A stretch of 64,000 nt of DNA from SVQP01 sp045658965 (GTDB taxonomy: Bacteria; Bacillota; Clostridia; Oscillospirales; CAG-272). Positions 1 through 10,100 of this stretch are shown in pieces; within the stretch, counting starts at the first letter, position 1, and each line of letters starts with the position of its first letter. The position numbers and the translations under genes were made by a program. The notes below the pieces were generated by a model. It did no database searches and had not been told where the DNA came from. It saw nothing but the letters and a program-made list of their open reading frames with translations. The stretch spans positions 3,752-67,751 of the forward strand of contig JAZOVZ010000106.1 in the NCBI GenBank assembly GCA_045658965.1, written 5' to 3'.

Positions 1-3000
1 TACTCTTCCAGAGCTGCTACGTCGGACAGGAAAGGCACGTACATGTCGTTTGCCTGCTTGAATGCGGTTGCTGCATCGTCCAGGGACGCAATTGCAGCTT
101 CTGCAGCTTCTCTTGCATGCTTTCTTGCGATGCTGACTGCCTGCTTATCCTTGAGTGCAAGGACTTCGCCTGCGTTCTCTTCATCATAGATGAAGCTGTC
201 AAGCACGTTCTTGATATCGTCAAGCAGCTCGTCGCTGTCGGGTACGCGGGTACCGGTCCAGAACTCGTGATCAATGATCAGCTTATCCTGAACGTCGCCG
301 AGCACGCCGTTGAGCTCGCCGTACAGATCGATCACGTCATCCTTCCAGATGTCGTAACGAACCGAGTAGTAGTGGCTGAGCAGCTCGTATTCCTTAAGGT
401 TCTGAGTGTTCTGGTAGGACAGGATGTAATAAGGAGCAGCGCCATTCTCAATTGCCTTGAGCATTGCGTACTGAATATTACCTTCCATGTTCAGAGGAGC
501 ACCGGTGAAGCTTACGTAACCGTGCAGTACAACGCCTACGAAAGGAACTGCATGTGCTGCGTCGTTGTTACGGCTGGAGTCAAGAGAAACGTCCAGCAGG
601 TGGTCAAGGAACTTCCAGGTAAATGCGTTACCGCCTTCGCTCATCAGCTCAATTTCCTGACCCTGATTGTTCTTCAAGCCGGACAGGTAATCAAGAGCGT
701 TTGCTACGAATTCCTTGGAGTCCTCGCGGTTGTAAGGATCATCCTCGTCAAAGTCGGAGTTCAGGGTGTTACCCAGGGTGCTGACGGAAATACCGTTTAC
801 GTTATCGTACTGGAGGTAGTTTGCGGTCAGCTTTTCATAGAACTTGCTGAATCTCGAGGGGGAGATTGCCAGCTGGAAGTGGCTTTCGTGCTTCTGCTTG
901 GTTGCAGAATACTCACGGTAGCTTGCATAACGGTCGTCGATGGTCTTAACTGCGTCCTTATCTCTGCTTACGCCGTCAAAGGTGTCGGTGTAGCTGATGT
1001 AGGAGAAGTCGAAGTCCGGGAAGATGCCCATGTTGCTGCCGTCGCCCTTAGCGTTAACTTCTGCTGCATAATCAACCAGAGCCTGGAAGCCGTCCTTACC
1101 GCCGACTGCCTTTTCCCACTTGAGCTTGGAAGGCACGGTGGAGAACATACCGCCGTTTGCATAACCGGTCAGCTTGAAGTTGATGTTGGTCACGCCTTCA
1201 GCTGCCAGCTCGTCGTACATGGTCTTAACGTCCTCAAAGGTGGTCAGAGGAGTCATAACGTCCACGGGAATGGACATGATTCTCTGGGTGGTTTCCAGAG
1301 CACCGAAGGTTTCGATGTACAGAGGAATGTTTTCACCAACCTGCTCTGCGGTCAATCTGGTCAGGTAGCCGCCGCGGTCCAGATAATCTCTGTATGCCAG
1401 TGCCATACCCATCCAGGAGGTTTCGTAGTAGTCGGTAACGCCCTTTTCGGCTGCCAGATCGTCATCGCCCAGCATGACGTAACGGATCTTATAGTTACCT
1501 ACGTACTTTCTTTCACTTACAACCGTCCAGGTAGCGTCCGAACCTACGGAAATGGAGTCCTGCAGGTTGTAGGAGTCACTGGGTCTGGGGTTGAATACCA
1601 TCTTTACGGTGTTGTAATCACTCAGAGAGCCTGCGTGATAGGTCATGATATCGGTCAGAGCGTCGCCCTCTTCCATGATGGCAACGTAACCGCGATCCTG
1701 CTCGCGCTTTACGGACTCAATAGCAGTGTTACCGATGAGTGCACCGTACTTGGTTACAAGCGCGGGAGGAGTGTCCGCACCCGTTGCGGTTTCGTAGTAT
1801 CTGTTGATCTGATCTACGAGTGCGCCGGACAGGGTGGTGACTTCCTTGATCTCCTCACCGGACTCTTCGTCCACGGTGGTCTCGATGTAATCGTAGTAAA
1901 CGGTGTTTTCAACAACGCCGAATACGGGGAATCTGATAGCCTGCTGATAGGTACCGGTGATGCTGTGGTAAGCAAAGTCGGTGCCGTAGACCTTACCTCT
2001 TACGGTTCTGGTCTTGGTGTCTGCGATGTCGTCAAACTCGTAGAGCGAGCCTGCGCCGTCGGGATAGAAGGTATAGCCTTCATACGCGCTGTTACCTGCG
2101 CCCATGTAAGGCAGAACCTGCAAGGATTCCAGCTGATACATCTGCTCGTTGAAGCGGATACCGTTAGCGGGAAGTCTGACGGTCATGCCGTTTTCATCCA
2201 GCGTGTACTCCAGAGACAGCTTGAACAGAGGCGGGTTCTTATCCTGTGCCTCGTATTCGGTCTCAGCGTGGTCAGCATCCAGTTCTTCGTAAGTGTACTC
2301 GGGGCAATAAGTCTTGATCATGCCCTCGATTCTGTTCTTCTCGACCTCGGATGCCTTATCGTCGAATACGTAAACTTCCATCTTTTCTACGATGGGGAAT
2401 ACTTCGATCAACTCGGCACGTGCTCTCTCGGACAGACCCTCAAGAGACTTCTTGAGGTAGTAAGCGGTCAGCTTACTGTAGTCGAATTCGGAGATACCGT
2501 TTTCCAGAGCGGGAGCACAGATGACTTCCTCAAAACGCTCAACGCTGATCATACCGGGAACCAGCTTTCTTGCCTGTTCTCTACCCAGCGTATACTGTAC
2601 GCGGATACCGTTCTTGATCTGCTTCACTGTGATCTGATCCTTCAGAGCTGCCATTTCGTAGCTCACGAAGGTGGGAGACTGGTTGTTATCGGTGTACTGA
2701 ATGACGATCTGCGAGAGCAGCTCGTTCTTGGTGTTGGTAGAACCAAGAGTGGAAGTACCGATATCATAGGGGTTGGTGAACAGAATTTCACCGGTCTTTG
2801 TGTTGCGGTATGCAACTTCACCCGAGAAAGCGTCTACGTAAAGCTCGTAGTCGCCCTTGGTCAGCCAAGGACCTTCCTTGCCATTTCTGTCAAGCATGGA
2901 TGCCAGCTTTTCCTCGGGATTTGTGAACACCAGCGTGGTGTAGTCAATGGTCTCCTCGACCTCTTCCTTCTTGTCGGTGGTCTCCTTGTCGGTTTCCTCC

Positions 3001-3098
3001 TCAGCAGCGGATGCGCTGAAGATGGAAAGCACGCTCAGAGAACCCAGCATCAACATTACAGCTAAGAGCAAAGAGATAAATTTGATTTGATTTTTCAT
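1..3098 (-). CDS. DUF5696 domain protein, 3' end beyond window
   Basis: Open minus-strand frame of about 1,030 codons that runs off the left edge without a stop. The start at 3098 follows GGAGGG (3112-3117) and opens with a signal peptide (MKNQIKFISLLLAVMLMLG...SASA). The mature part begins with an acidic, Lys/Glu-rich stretch and continues as a long extracytoplasmic protein. I assign it to the DUF5696 group from overall resemblance and from context: such proteins are encoded with sugar ABC permeases and YIP1 proteins in Clostridia. The domain has no known reaction, and a glycan-binding or processing role at the cell surface is inference. It is the fifth gene of the transporter operon, 30 nt after the NHL/YIP1 gene. 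The long plus-strand frame over the same bases is its antisense shadow. Confidence 0.8.
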   Translation of the reverse strand, partial: MKNQIKFISLLLAVMLMLGSLSVLSIFSASAAEEETDKETTDKKEEVEETIDYTTLVFTNPEEKLASMLDRNGKEGPWLTKGDYELYVDAFSGEVAYRNTKTGEILFTNPYDIGTSTLGSTNTKNELLSQIVIQYTDNNQSPTFVSYEMAALKDQITVKQIKNGIRVQYTLGREQARKLVPGMISVERFEEVICAPALENGISEFDYSKLTAYYLKKSLEGLSERARAELIEVFPIVEKMEVYVFDDKASEVEKNRIEGMIKTYCPEYTYEELDADHAETEYEAQDKNPPLFKLSLEYTLDENGMTVRLPANGIRFNEQMYQLESLQVLPYMGAGNSAYEGYTFYPDGAGSLYEFDDIADTKTRTVRGKVYGTDFAYHSITGTYQQAIRFPVFGVVENTVYYDYIETTVDEESGEEIKEVTTLSGALVDQINRYYETATGADTPPALVTKYGALIGNTAIESVKREQDRGYVAIMEEGDALTDIMTYHAGSLSDYNTVKMVFNPRPSDSYNLQDSISVGSDATWTVVSERKYVGNYKIRYVMLGDDDLAAEKGVTDYYETSWMGMALAYRDYLDRGGYLTRLTAEQVGENIPLYIETFGALETTQRIMSIPVDVMTPLTTFEDVKTMYDELAAEGVTNINFKLTGYANGGMFSTVPSKLKWEKAVGGKDGFQALVDYAAEVNAKGDGSNMGIFPDFDFSYISYTDTFDGVSRDKDAVKTIDDRYASYREYSATKQKHESHFQLAISPSRFSKFYEKLTANYLQYDNVNGISVSTLGNTLNSDFDEDDPYNREDSKEFVANALDYLSGLKNNQGQEIELMSEGGNAFTWKFLDHLLDVSLDSSRNNDAAHAVPFVGVVLHGYVSFTGAPLNMEGNIQYAMLKAIENGAAPYYILSYQNTQNLKEYELLSHYYSVRYDIWKDDVIDLYGELNGVLGDVQDKLIIDHEFWTGTRVPDSDELLDDIKNVLDSFIYDEENAGEVLALKDKQAVSIARKHAREAAEAAIASLDDAATAFKQANDMYVPFLSDVAALEE

Positions 3099-3128
3099 AT
3101 AAATTACCTTTCCCTCCTATCTGTAGCG

Positions 3129-5282
3129 TTACATGCGGTACTGCAGCTCGGTGACGATGTTGGTACCCAGGGATACCAGCTTACCAACGAGCGTGGTAAA
3201 CAGGATTGCAATGAACATGATAAATACCATGCCAAGCACTGTTCCAAGAATCGTGATCAGATTCTTTACGATGGAGTAGTCGTGAGTTACCTGCGTGCCG
3301 AAGAAGATCAGGACACCCATCCACAAGAAAGAGAGGGTGGTGACCAGAGCGATCAGCTCGACCTCGGTGGCGATTGCGAAGTTGGAGTAAATGGTTGCGG
3401 GAATGACCAGCAACGGAATGGGCATCATACTGTAAGAGCATGCGATGTAGATATCCTTGAAGCTGCCTTCACCTTCAAACAGAGTGGTCAAGCACCAGTT
3501 TGCGGTGACAAACAGAAGCAGAGGAACCATTACCGAAATTGCCTGTGCCCAAATGGTAGAGAAGCCGCCGTAGGGATTCATCAGATATCCCTGACCGATA
3601 GACTGGTAGAAGAAGGACAGAATGACGATGAGGTTGATGGTAACCGCACCGCGCAGCGAGCCGCGACGCTCGTGCTTGAGGTCCCAGAAGCCGTCGAAAG
3701 GATGCAGCATGACGTAGAACGCATATAGCAGCTCCTCCCAGTAGGTTCTTCTCTGATCAGCCTTCTTAATTCTCTTGTTGACCTTGCCGATATACTTAGC
3801 CACAAGAAGGACAACAACGATCAGTGCTACGATACCGATCAGAAGGAACAGGAAGTACTTGGACATGAATTCCTTTCTGATGTCCTTGTAGGAGTTGGAC
3901 CAGTTGTCGGTATCATAAGCAGCCTCAAAGTATTCAAGGGATTCCTCAAAATCACCTCTGCGGTACATTGCCTGACCGATACCGATGTAGGCTGCGTCGA
4001 AGTTGGAGTTTCTCTTAAGAACGTCAGTCCAGAGGTTGATCGCCTCGTTGTAGTCCTGACGGTTCTCTGCTGCGATCGCATCCAGCAGTACGTCACCGTA
4101 CTCTGTACGCTCGAATACCGTGATGGTATCCTTATCCTTGTCCAGGATCAGCATGGTGTCGCCCTGATAGCAGATCGCCTCAATGCTGGAGATATTACCC
4201 AGCATGTTACCTTCCTTATCACCGAAGGCGAACAGGAGGTTACCGTCAAAGTCGTAGGTGTAGATCTTACTACGCTTTTCGTCGATGATAGACCAGGTCT
4301 GCTCAGGACCGCTTGCTACGTCGATCAGCGTGGAAACACCGGTAGGAACGCCCTTGGAGGCGTCGGTAGATCTTGCACCGAAGATATCGATTTCACCGGA
4401 AGGCGGATAGAAGCCGTTACGACGCATGATCTCGTCACCTGCCTGGTTGAGCAGCTTAACGGGTGCGTACTTACCGGTCTTATCCTTTGCAGTAATGGTA
4501 CCTGCAACGGAGCCCTCGTCGATGGTGGAGGTGGTTACGTAAATGAAGTCGCCGTTGAGTGCGATGTTGTTGTACTCGGTTGCAACGTAGGTCTCGGAGT
4601 TCTCTCTCTGCTCTTCGGTCTGGAATCTTCTCCAAACGATCTCCCAAGCGGAAATGGTAACTGCCTGTGCACCGATAAAGCCGGTAAACTCACCGCTACT
4701 GGTCATTACGATGATACCCTGGTAGGTGGTGGAGGATACGACGTACAGCTTTTCGTACTTATCTACTGCGATAGCAACCGGCTTATAGACCGAGTTGTCA
4801 TCGAACAGAGGAGATTCGGGCTCTTCAATGACGCGGCTGAACGAACCGTCGCGGTTGAACACGACGATACGGTTTGCACCGGTGTCACATACCCAGATGT
4901 AACGCTCGGAAACGAATACACCCTGGGGTGCGCTCAGGCTGTCCATAACGCCCTGTCCGTTACGGAAGGCGGAAATGGTGAACTTGAGCTTGTAGTAACG
5001 GTCAAGAACAACGATACGGTTGTTTGCAGTATCTGCAATGTAAACGTTGCCCTGGTCGTCACAGATCAGGTCGCCGGGGTTGTCGATCGGAACGTCAAGT
5101 CCCATGTAAGCGGAATCAACAACCTTGTCAGCGGTGTAAGCATCAGGCGAATACAGCGCGTATCCGTCGATGGAGTAGGTGTAGGTCTGATATGCGGAGC
5201 TTGCCGTAGCAGGAAGGACCAGGCAGGAAGCGACCATCATGATCGAGAACAGTACACTTAATATAATTGTAAGCTTTTTCAC
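3129..5282 (-). CDS. NHL beta-propeller/TPR/YIP1 membrane protein
   Basis: 717-residue multidomain protein. A GTG start at 5282 is preceded by GGAGGG (5290-5295). Residues 1-28 are a signal peptide. About 40-390 form an extracellular NHL-type propeller with repeats such as PGDLICDDQGNVYIADTANN. About 405-460 hold TPR-like helices (EAINLW...AAYIGIGQAMYRRGDFEESLEYFEAAY). A transmembrane helix lies near 475, and the last ~200 residues are a multi-helix membrane domain that looks like YIP1 (HPFDGFWDLKHERRGS). It lies 17 nt after the second permease gene in the sugar-transport operon. Such fusions are seen next to MalF/MalG permeases in Clostridia. The role is unknown; a sensor or scaffold linking an extracellular propeller to the transporter is inference. 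Confidence 0.85.
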   Translation of the reverse strand: MKKLTIILSVLFSIMMVASCLVLPATASSAYQTYTYSIDGYALYSPDAYTADKVVDSAYMGLDVPIDNPGDLICDDQGNVYIADTANNRIVVLDRYYKLKFTISAFRNGQGVMDSLSAPQGVFVSERYIWVCDTGANRIVVFNRDGSFSRVIEEPESPLFDDNSVYKPVAIAVDKYEKLYVVSSTTYQGIIVMTSSGEFTGFIGAQAVTISAWEIVWRRFQTEEQRENSETYVATEYNNIALNGDFIYVTTSTIDEGSVAGTITAKDKTGKYAPVKLLNQAGDEIMRRNGFYPPSGEIDIFGARSTDASKGVPTGVSTLIDVASGPEQTWSIIDEKRSKIYTYDFDGNLLFAFGDKEGNMLGNISSIEAICYQGDTMLILDKDKDTITVFERTEYGDVLLDAIAAENRQDYNEAINLWTDVLKRNSNFDAAYIGIGQAMYRRGDFEESLEYFEAAYDTDNWSNSYKDIRKEFMSKYFLFLLIGIVALIVVVLLVAKYIGKVNKRIKKADQRRTYWEELLYAFYVMLHPFDGFWDLKHERRGSLRGAVTINLIVILSFFYQSIGQGYLMNPYGGFSTIWAQAISVMVPLLLFVTANWCLTTLFEGEGSFKDIYIACSYSMMPIPLLVIPATIYSNFAIATEVELIALVTTLSFLWMGVLIFFGTQVTHDYSIVKNLITILGTVLGMVFIMFIAILFTTLVGKLVSLGTNIVTELQYRM

Positions 5283-5299
5283 GATTCTTCCCTCCTGTC

Positions 5300-6172
5300 T
5301 TAGTCTTTCATACCGGACGAGCCCATGGTTTCAATGATGTTGGACTGCGATACCACGAATACCGTGATCGGAACCATCATCATAATAACCGTAGAAGCTG
5401 CGGCTGCACCTGCACGCGCGATACCGCCTGCGGTGATCTGGCCAATTGCGTAGTTAAAGGATTTGAGCTGCTCGGAGTGGATGTACATCGAAGCACCTGC
5501 GTTCCAAAGACCCTGGAACGAATAGATGATCAGCGTCAGCCACGCGGGCTTAACCATGGGCATTGCGATGACCCAGTAGGTCTTGAGCTCGCTTGCGCCG
5601 TCAAGTCTTGCAGACTCCAGCACAGAGTCGTTTACGTTGGTGTCCATGAACTGCTTCATCAGGTAAAGACCCAGCGAAGAGCACCATGCGGGAACGATGA
5701 TTGCCCAGTATGTATCAACGAAGTGCAGCAAGGACATCAGCATGAAGGATGCGATTGCGGTAACGGTTGCGTTGAACATCAGGGACAGCTGAACTGCCTG
5801 GAACATCCAGCCTCTGCCCGGGAACTTGATCTTTGCCAGCGCATATGCTGCAAGAGAAGCCAGGAACAGGTGTCCGAAGGTACCCGCTACAGAAGTAAAC
5901 ACGGTGTTGAAAATGTAACGAGAGAACGGAACCCAAGAGGTGTTCATCAGGTTGAACAGGTCAATAAAGTTATCCAGCGTGGGGGACATAACGTAAAATC
6001 TGGGGGGATACATCCAAAGCTCATCCAAAGGCTTTACGGACTGCATGAGCACGTACAGCATGGGAAGGAACATGAATGCACCGAGAATAACGAGTACAAA
6101 CGTGATACCCGCGTCGCCTCCCGCAGAACGGGCAAGTACGACTTTATGTTTTCTTGTTCTAAGCTTTGCCAT
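5300..6172 (-). CDS. Carbohydrate ABC transporter permease, MalG type
   Basis: 290-residue inner-membrane permease with about six transmembrane helices. The conserved EAA loop that docks the ATPase is visible as ESARLDGASELKTYWVIAMP followed by MVKPA, in the usual place about 90 residues from the C-terminus. Length and motif fit the MalG/AraQ branch of carbohydrate uptake permeases. The start at 6172 lies 1 nt beyond the stop of the MalF-type gene, so the two are probably translationally coupled and form the heterodimeric pore. The substrate cannot be read from the permease. No ATP-binding subunit is encoded in this operon, so a shared MsmX-like ATPase elsewhere is the likely partner (inference from family biology). 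Confidence 0.93.
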   Translation of the reverse strand: MAKLRTRKHKVVLARSAGGDAGITFVLVILGAFMFLPMLYVLMQSVKPLDELWMYPPRFYVMSPTLDNFIDLFNLMNTSWVPFSRYIFNTVFTSVAGTFGHLFLASLAAYALAKIKFPGRGWMFQAVQLSLMFNATVTAIASFMLMSLLHFVDTYWAIIVPAWCSSLGLYLMKQFMDTNVNDSVLESARLDGASELKTYWVIAMPMVKPAWLTLIIYSFQGLWNAGASMYIHSEQLKSFNYAIGQITAGGIARAGAAAASTVIMMMVPITVFVVSQSNIIETMGSSGMKD

Positions 6173-6173
6173 A

Positions 6174-7121
6174 TTACGTACCTACCTTCGAAAGCATTCT
6201 CTTAACCAGGGAGTTTGCACCTACCATGATGCAGAACAGGATTACGGCGATTGCCGAGGAGTAACCCATTTCAAAACGCATACCACCGTAGTCGTTGAGG
6301 TGGTGCATGATGGTGTGTGCTGCGTAGTTTACGGACGGGAATCCGCACAGTGCGTCAACGACGCCACCGAAGCCGAACGCACCGGTGATTGCCATGACTG
6401 CACCGAACATCAGCTGCGGCTTCATGTTAGGCAGCGTGATGTAGTAAAGCTCCTGCCAACGGTTCTTGATACCGTCAACCGCGCCTGCCTCAAACTGTGC
6501 ACGGTCGATACCCTGCAAACCTGCGATGAATGCAAGGAACGAAGTACCCAGCGAGATCCAGAGTGCAACTACGATACAAAGGGGCATGACCCACTTTTCA
6601 TTCTGGAAGAACGCGATTTCTTTTGTGATAATACCTAATTTGATCAGGGTTGCGTTTGCCCAACCGTAGGAGTCTGCCGAGAAAAGCGTACCCCAAATCA
6701 AGTAAACGTTACCACCGATGGAGGGAGCGTAGAAGACCAGAGTGACAAGCGCTCTGATTCTGGGAGGCAGCTCATTGATGAACCACGCTACCAGGAAGGA
6801 CATCAGGTAGGACACAGGTCCTACGACGACTGCGAAGATCAACGTATTCTTGATTGCGATGAGGAAGATATCGTCATCGAAGAACAACGAAACGTAGTTG
6901 TCCAGGAATACGAAGTTGGGCCATTCAAGCAAGTTAAAGTCTGTAAAGCTGACGACGATAGACAGTACGACAGGCATGACAGTGAACATTGCAAAGAGAA
7001 TCATATAAGGTGCAACCATGAAGTATGCAACCTTATTGCGTACCACCTCTTTCAAGATCCACTGAGTCTTGGTAAGGTCTTTACGAGTACCAGCTTTTTT
7101 GGTTGCTGTGTTCTTAGACAT
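6174..7121 (-). CDS. Carbohydrate ABC transporter permease, MalF type
   Basis: 315-residue permease with a cytoplasmic Lys/Thr-rich N-terminus and about six membrane helices. The EAA loop is FEAGAVDGIKNRWQELYYIT followed by LPNMKP. The N-terminal YFMVAPYMILFAMFTVMPV segment is typical of the MalF/UgpA side of the pore. The start at 7121 follows AAGGAG and lies 43 nt downstream of the solute-binding protein gene. It pairs with the MalG-type gene just downstream. Substrate unknown; the operon's binding protein and the window's glycosidases suggest a plant- or host-derived oligosaccharide (inference). Confidence 0.93.
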   Translation of the reverse strand: MSKNTATKKAGTRKDLTKTQWILKEVVRNKVAYFMVAPYMILFAMFTVMPVVLSIVVSFTDFNLLEWPNFVFLDNYVSLFFDDDIFLIAIKNTLIFAVVVGPVSYLMSFLVAWFINELPPRIRALVTLVFYAPSIGGNVYLIWGTLFSADSYGWANATLIKLGIITKEIAFFQNEKWVMPLCIVVALWISLGTSFLAFIAGLQGIDRAQFEAGAVDGIKNRWQELYYITLPNMKPQLMFGAVMAITGAFGFGGVVDALCGFPSVNYAAHTIMHHLNDYGGMRFEMGYSSAIAVILFCIMVGANSLVKRMLSKVGT

Positions 7122-7164
7122 TTACACTAATCTCCTTTTCTTGATCTGAAATAATGGTACTTAA

Positions 7165-10100
7165 TTATTGATAGGATTCCAGAGCGGCAGCAGCGTCACC
7201 CAGGAAATCTGCCAGGCAGTATGCAACAAGCTCGGAAGTTTCCGCATACTGATATACCTGATATGCGTAGCAAGGATTCTGCTCGTCGTTCTTGATAGCC
7301 TCGAACTGTGCCTTGATGTTCTCTTCGGTGGCGATTTCATAAGCTATCTTATAGAACATTTCGGAAGCGGTTGCGATATCCGCCATGTTTTCACGCTTGA
7401 GTGCATCCTTTGCGTGTGCGATCTCTTCAGCGTACTTACCTGCGGTATCAAGCTGCTCGAACTTCTCCAACAGACCCATGCTCTGCTCCATACGCTTGGA
7501 AGCCAGCGTCTCGTCTACCTCAAGAGTTTCCAGACCGAATTCCTTACGCTTTCTGGTGATCTCTTTATTAATGGTAGTAATGTAGCTCATCAGAGACTCG
7601 GAGGGGTTAGCATTGTCGTTGTAAGCAGACAGGAATGCGAACTGGGTGTATCTGCCCAGAATGTAAGAGCCGGGGTAGTTGGGCACGGATGCGAGGTTCT
7701 CGAACTGTGCCTGAATCTGCTTGAGCTCTGCGGTGGTCCAAGGCAGCTCTGCAAGTGCCTCTCTGTTTGCGGTGTTGTACTTAGCTGCAGGACCGATGAT
7801 AGCAACCATCTCGTTGGAGTATTCCTGCTGGCAGTCAGCACCGGTGAACCATCTGATATAGTTCCAAGCGCCTTCCTCGTTGGAGCAGCCCTTTACGATA
7901 ACGCTTGCAGCAACGGAGGATACGGTCTGGTTGTTGATCTTGGTCTCGCCGTTTTCGTCAACGTACAGCGTACCGGGCATGGGACGGAATTCCCACAGAC
8001 CCTCGATTTCGGTTGCGAATACCTTGAGCTGGTTGTACATACCAACGTAGTCAGCGATCAGAATGGGCATTTCACCGGTTCTGAAACGGTTAGCTGCGTC
8101 GTAGGTGTAGGGGAAGTTATACTGTGTAAACATGTTACACATCTTTTCAAATGCGGTCAGACCCTTCTTGGAGTCGAGGTTGATTCTCATACCGCCGTCT
8201 GCATAGAGGTCACCGTTGTCCTGATACAGGAACACGCTGTAGTCGGTGGAAAGACCGATCATCATGTTCTTTGCCTGCAGGTCGGGAATTGCAGCTAGGA
8301 TATCGTCCCAGGTCTCGGGAACAGGGATATCGTTCTCTGCCAGGATGTCGATACGAACGAACATCATGGTAAAGCCCTGTGCCTCGGGCAGACCGTAGTA
8401 GTGCATATCACCGTCGGGGTTCTCTACACCAAGAACCAGCATAGCAGCATCGTTGAAATTGCTGATGGTGTCGGTCCACTCGGTGTTGGAGGTCAGATAA
8501 CCGTCCTTGACCTTCTGCTCACCGACGTTGTTTGCAATGGTATCTACCTCAAGCAGTGCGGAACGGATCGCGTAGTTGATGACGTCACCCTGACCAAGGC
8601 CGAGGTAAGCATCGGGACCCTTGCCCGCAAGAATGGAGGGCAGCAGCGTGCCGCCTGCGACCAGCTTAAGGTCAACTGCAGTACCGCCGATGTATTCGCC
8701 CTTTTCGTTGAGAGCGGTGTAAGGGCTGAACTCGTTGTTAACGAGGTTTCTGATAACCTGTGCCTGGTCACGGCCGGTTGCGATCCATACCTCCAGCGCT
8801 TCATCCTCGTCTACAACGGACATAGAGCCCATGCTGTTGTAGTCACGGAAGAAGGACATTACGAAGGACTTGATCTCGTGCCATGCAGCCTGGAACACGT
8901 TAGCCTTTGCCTTTACCTTATAATTATAATCGGAAGCATCTGCGCCATACTGCTCACTGCCGCGGATGACCATGTAGTCAATTTCAAGCGGCTGCGTCTT
9001 TGCGCTGGACAGGAAGGTACCCAGCGTACCGATGTAAGACTTCAAGCTTTCCAGGTTCTTAGCGATCTCGTCCTCATCGGTACCCATATCGTGCAGAAGC
9101 TTTGCGATCTTCTGCAGCGTACCTACGTTGGAGGACTTCTGACCTGCCATGTTGGTCAGACGCTCGGCAATGGATACACCGTACTTCTCGGGGTTATCGT
9201 TGTCAAGCTTTCTGGAGTTAACGACCATGTCGACCAGAACGTCGGGCATCACGCGAGAGAAGCTGTAATCGCTGTACTCGTCGGGGGTGGTACCGGTCAG
9301 CTGGATGATCTGCAGATAGTCGTCGTTGATAACTTCAAGGATCTCCTCAACCTCACGGACGATATCGCCCATGGTACCGAGGGTTACTTCAAGTCTGAGT
9401 GTATAGGTGGTGTTAGCTGCGAGGTAGATCGCGTACTCCTTGGCGTTACCGTTTGCATCGAGCTCGTCGGATGCAAGCTGGGTGGTCTGCCATGCGGAGT
9501 CGTAATTGTACTGCAGCTTCTGAGCCTCTGCGAAGGGAGAGCCGTTGTAGTAGCCCGCATCGCCCTCGGAAAGACCCTCGCTGTACAGCAGCAGCGAACG
9601 GCAGACGAACATACCGTCCAGCACCTTCTGTCTGAAGCGGGTGACGATATCGTACATGCCCGCACCGTTTTCGGTGGTGGTAAAGGTAAATTCGATCCAC
9701 TGGCCTGCGCCCTGCCACTTCTCACCGCCCACGGTGTTGAGCATAACGCGGGTGGTATCGGAGGGAGAGGTTACCGCATTGGTTCTGTCCTCAATCGCGT
9801 AAATGGTCTTGGAGGACATGTTCTGCATGTGCTCAGCCTCCAGCTTGATCTCGTCCTTACCTGCAGTAAGGCTGCCAAGCTTTGCGGTCAGGTCCGCGAT
9901 GTAATCCTCATAGGTAACAACTTCCTCTGCAGGATACAGCGTAATGGACTTGATGACCATAGGCTCGTTCTGACCCTGAATGGTCAGCTTGTTCTCGCCT
10001 GCTTCCAGGTAGAACTCATACTCACCGGAATAGTAGCCGGTGGTGTCGCGCAGGCTGAACTCGATCCACTCGGGAGTCTGCACGGCGGTGGGACGCAGCT

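Noticed and set aside
117..3065. 982-residue plus-strand ORF
   Set aside because: It is the antisense of the DUF5696 gene. The minus-strand frame has a signal peptide and ribosome site; the plus frame has Val/Leu/Cys-biased nonsense composition.
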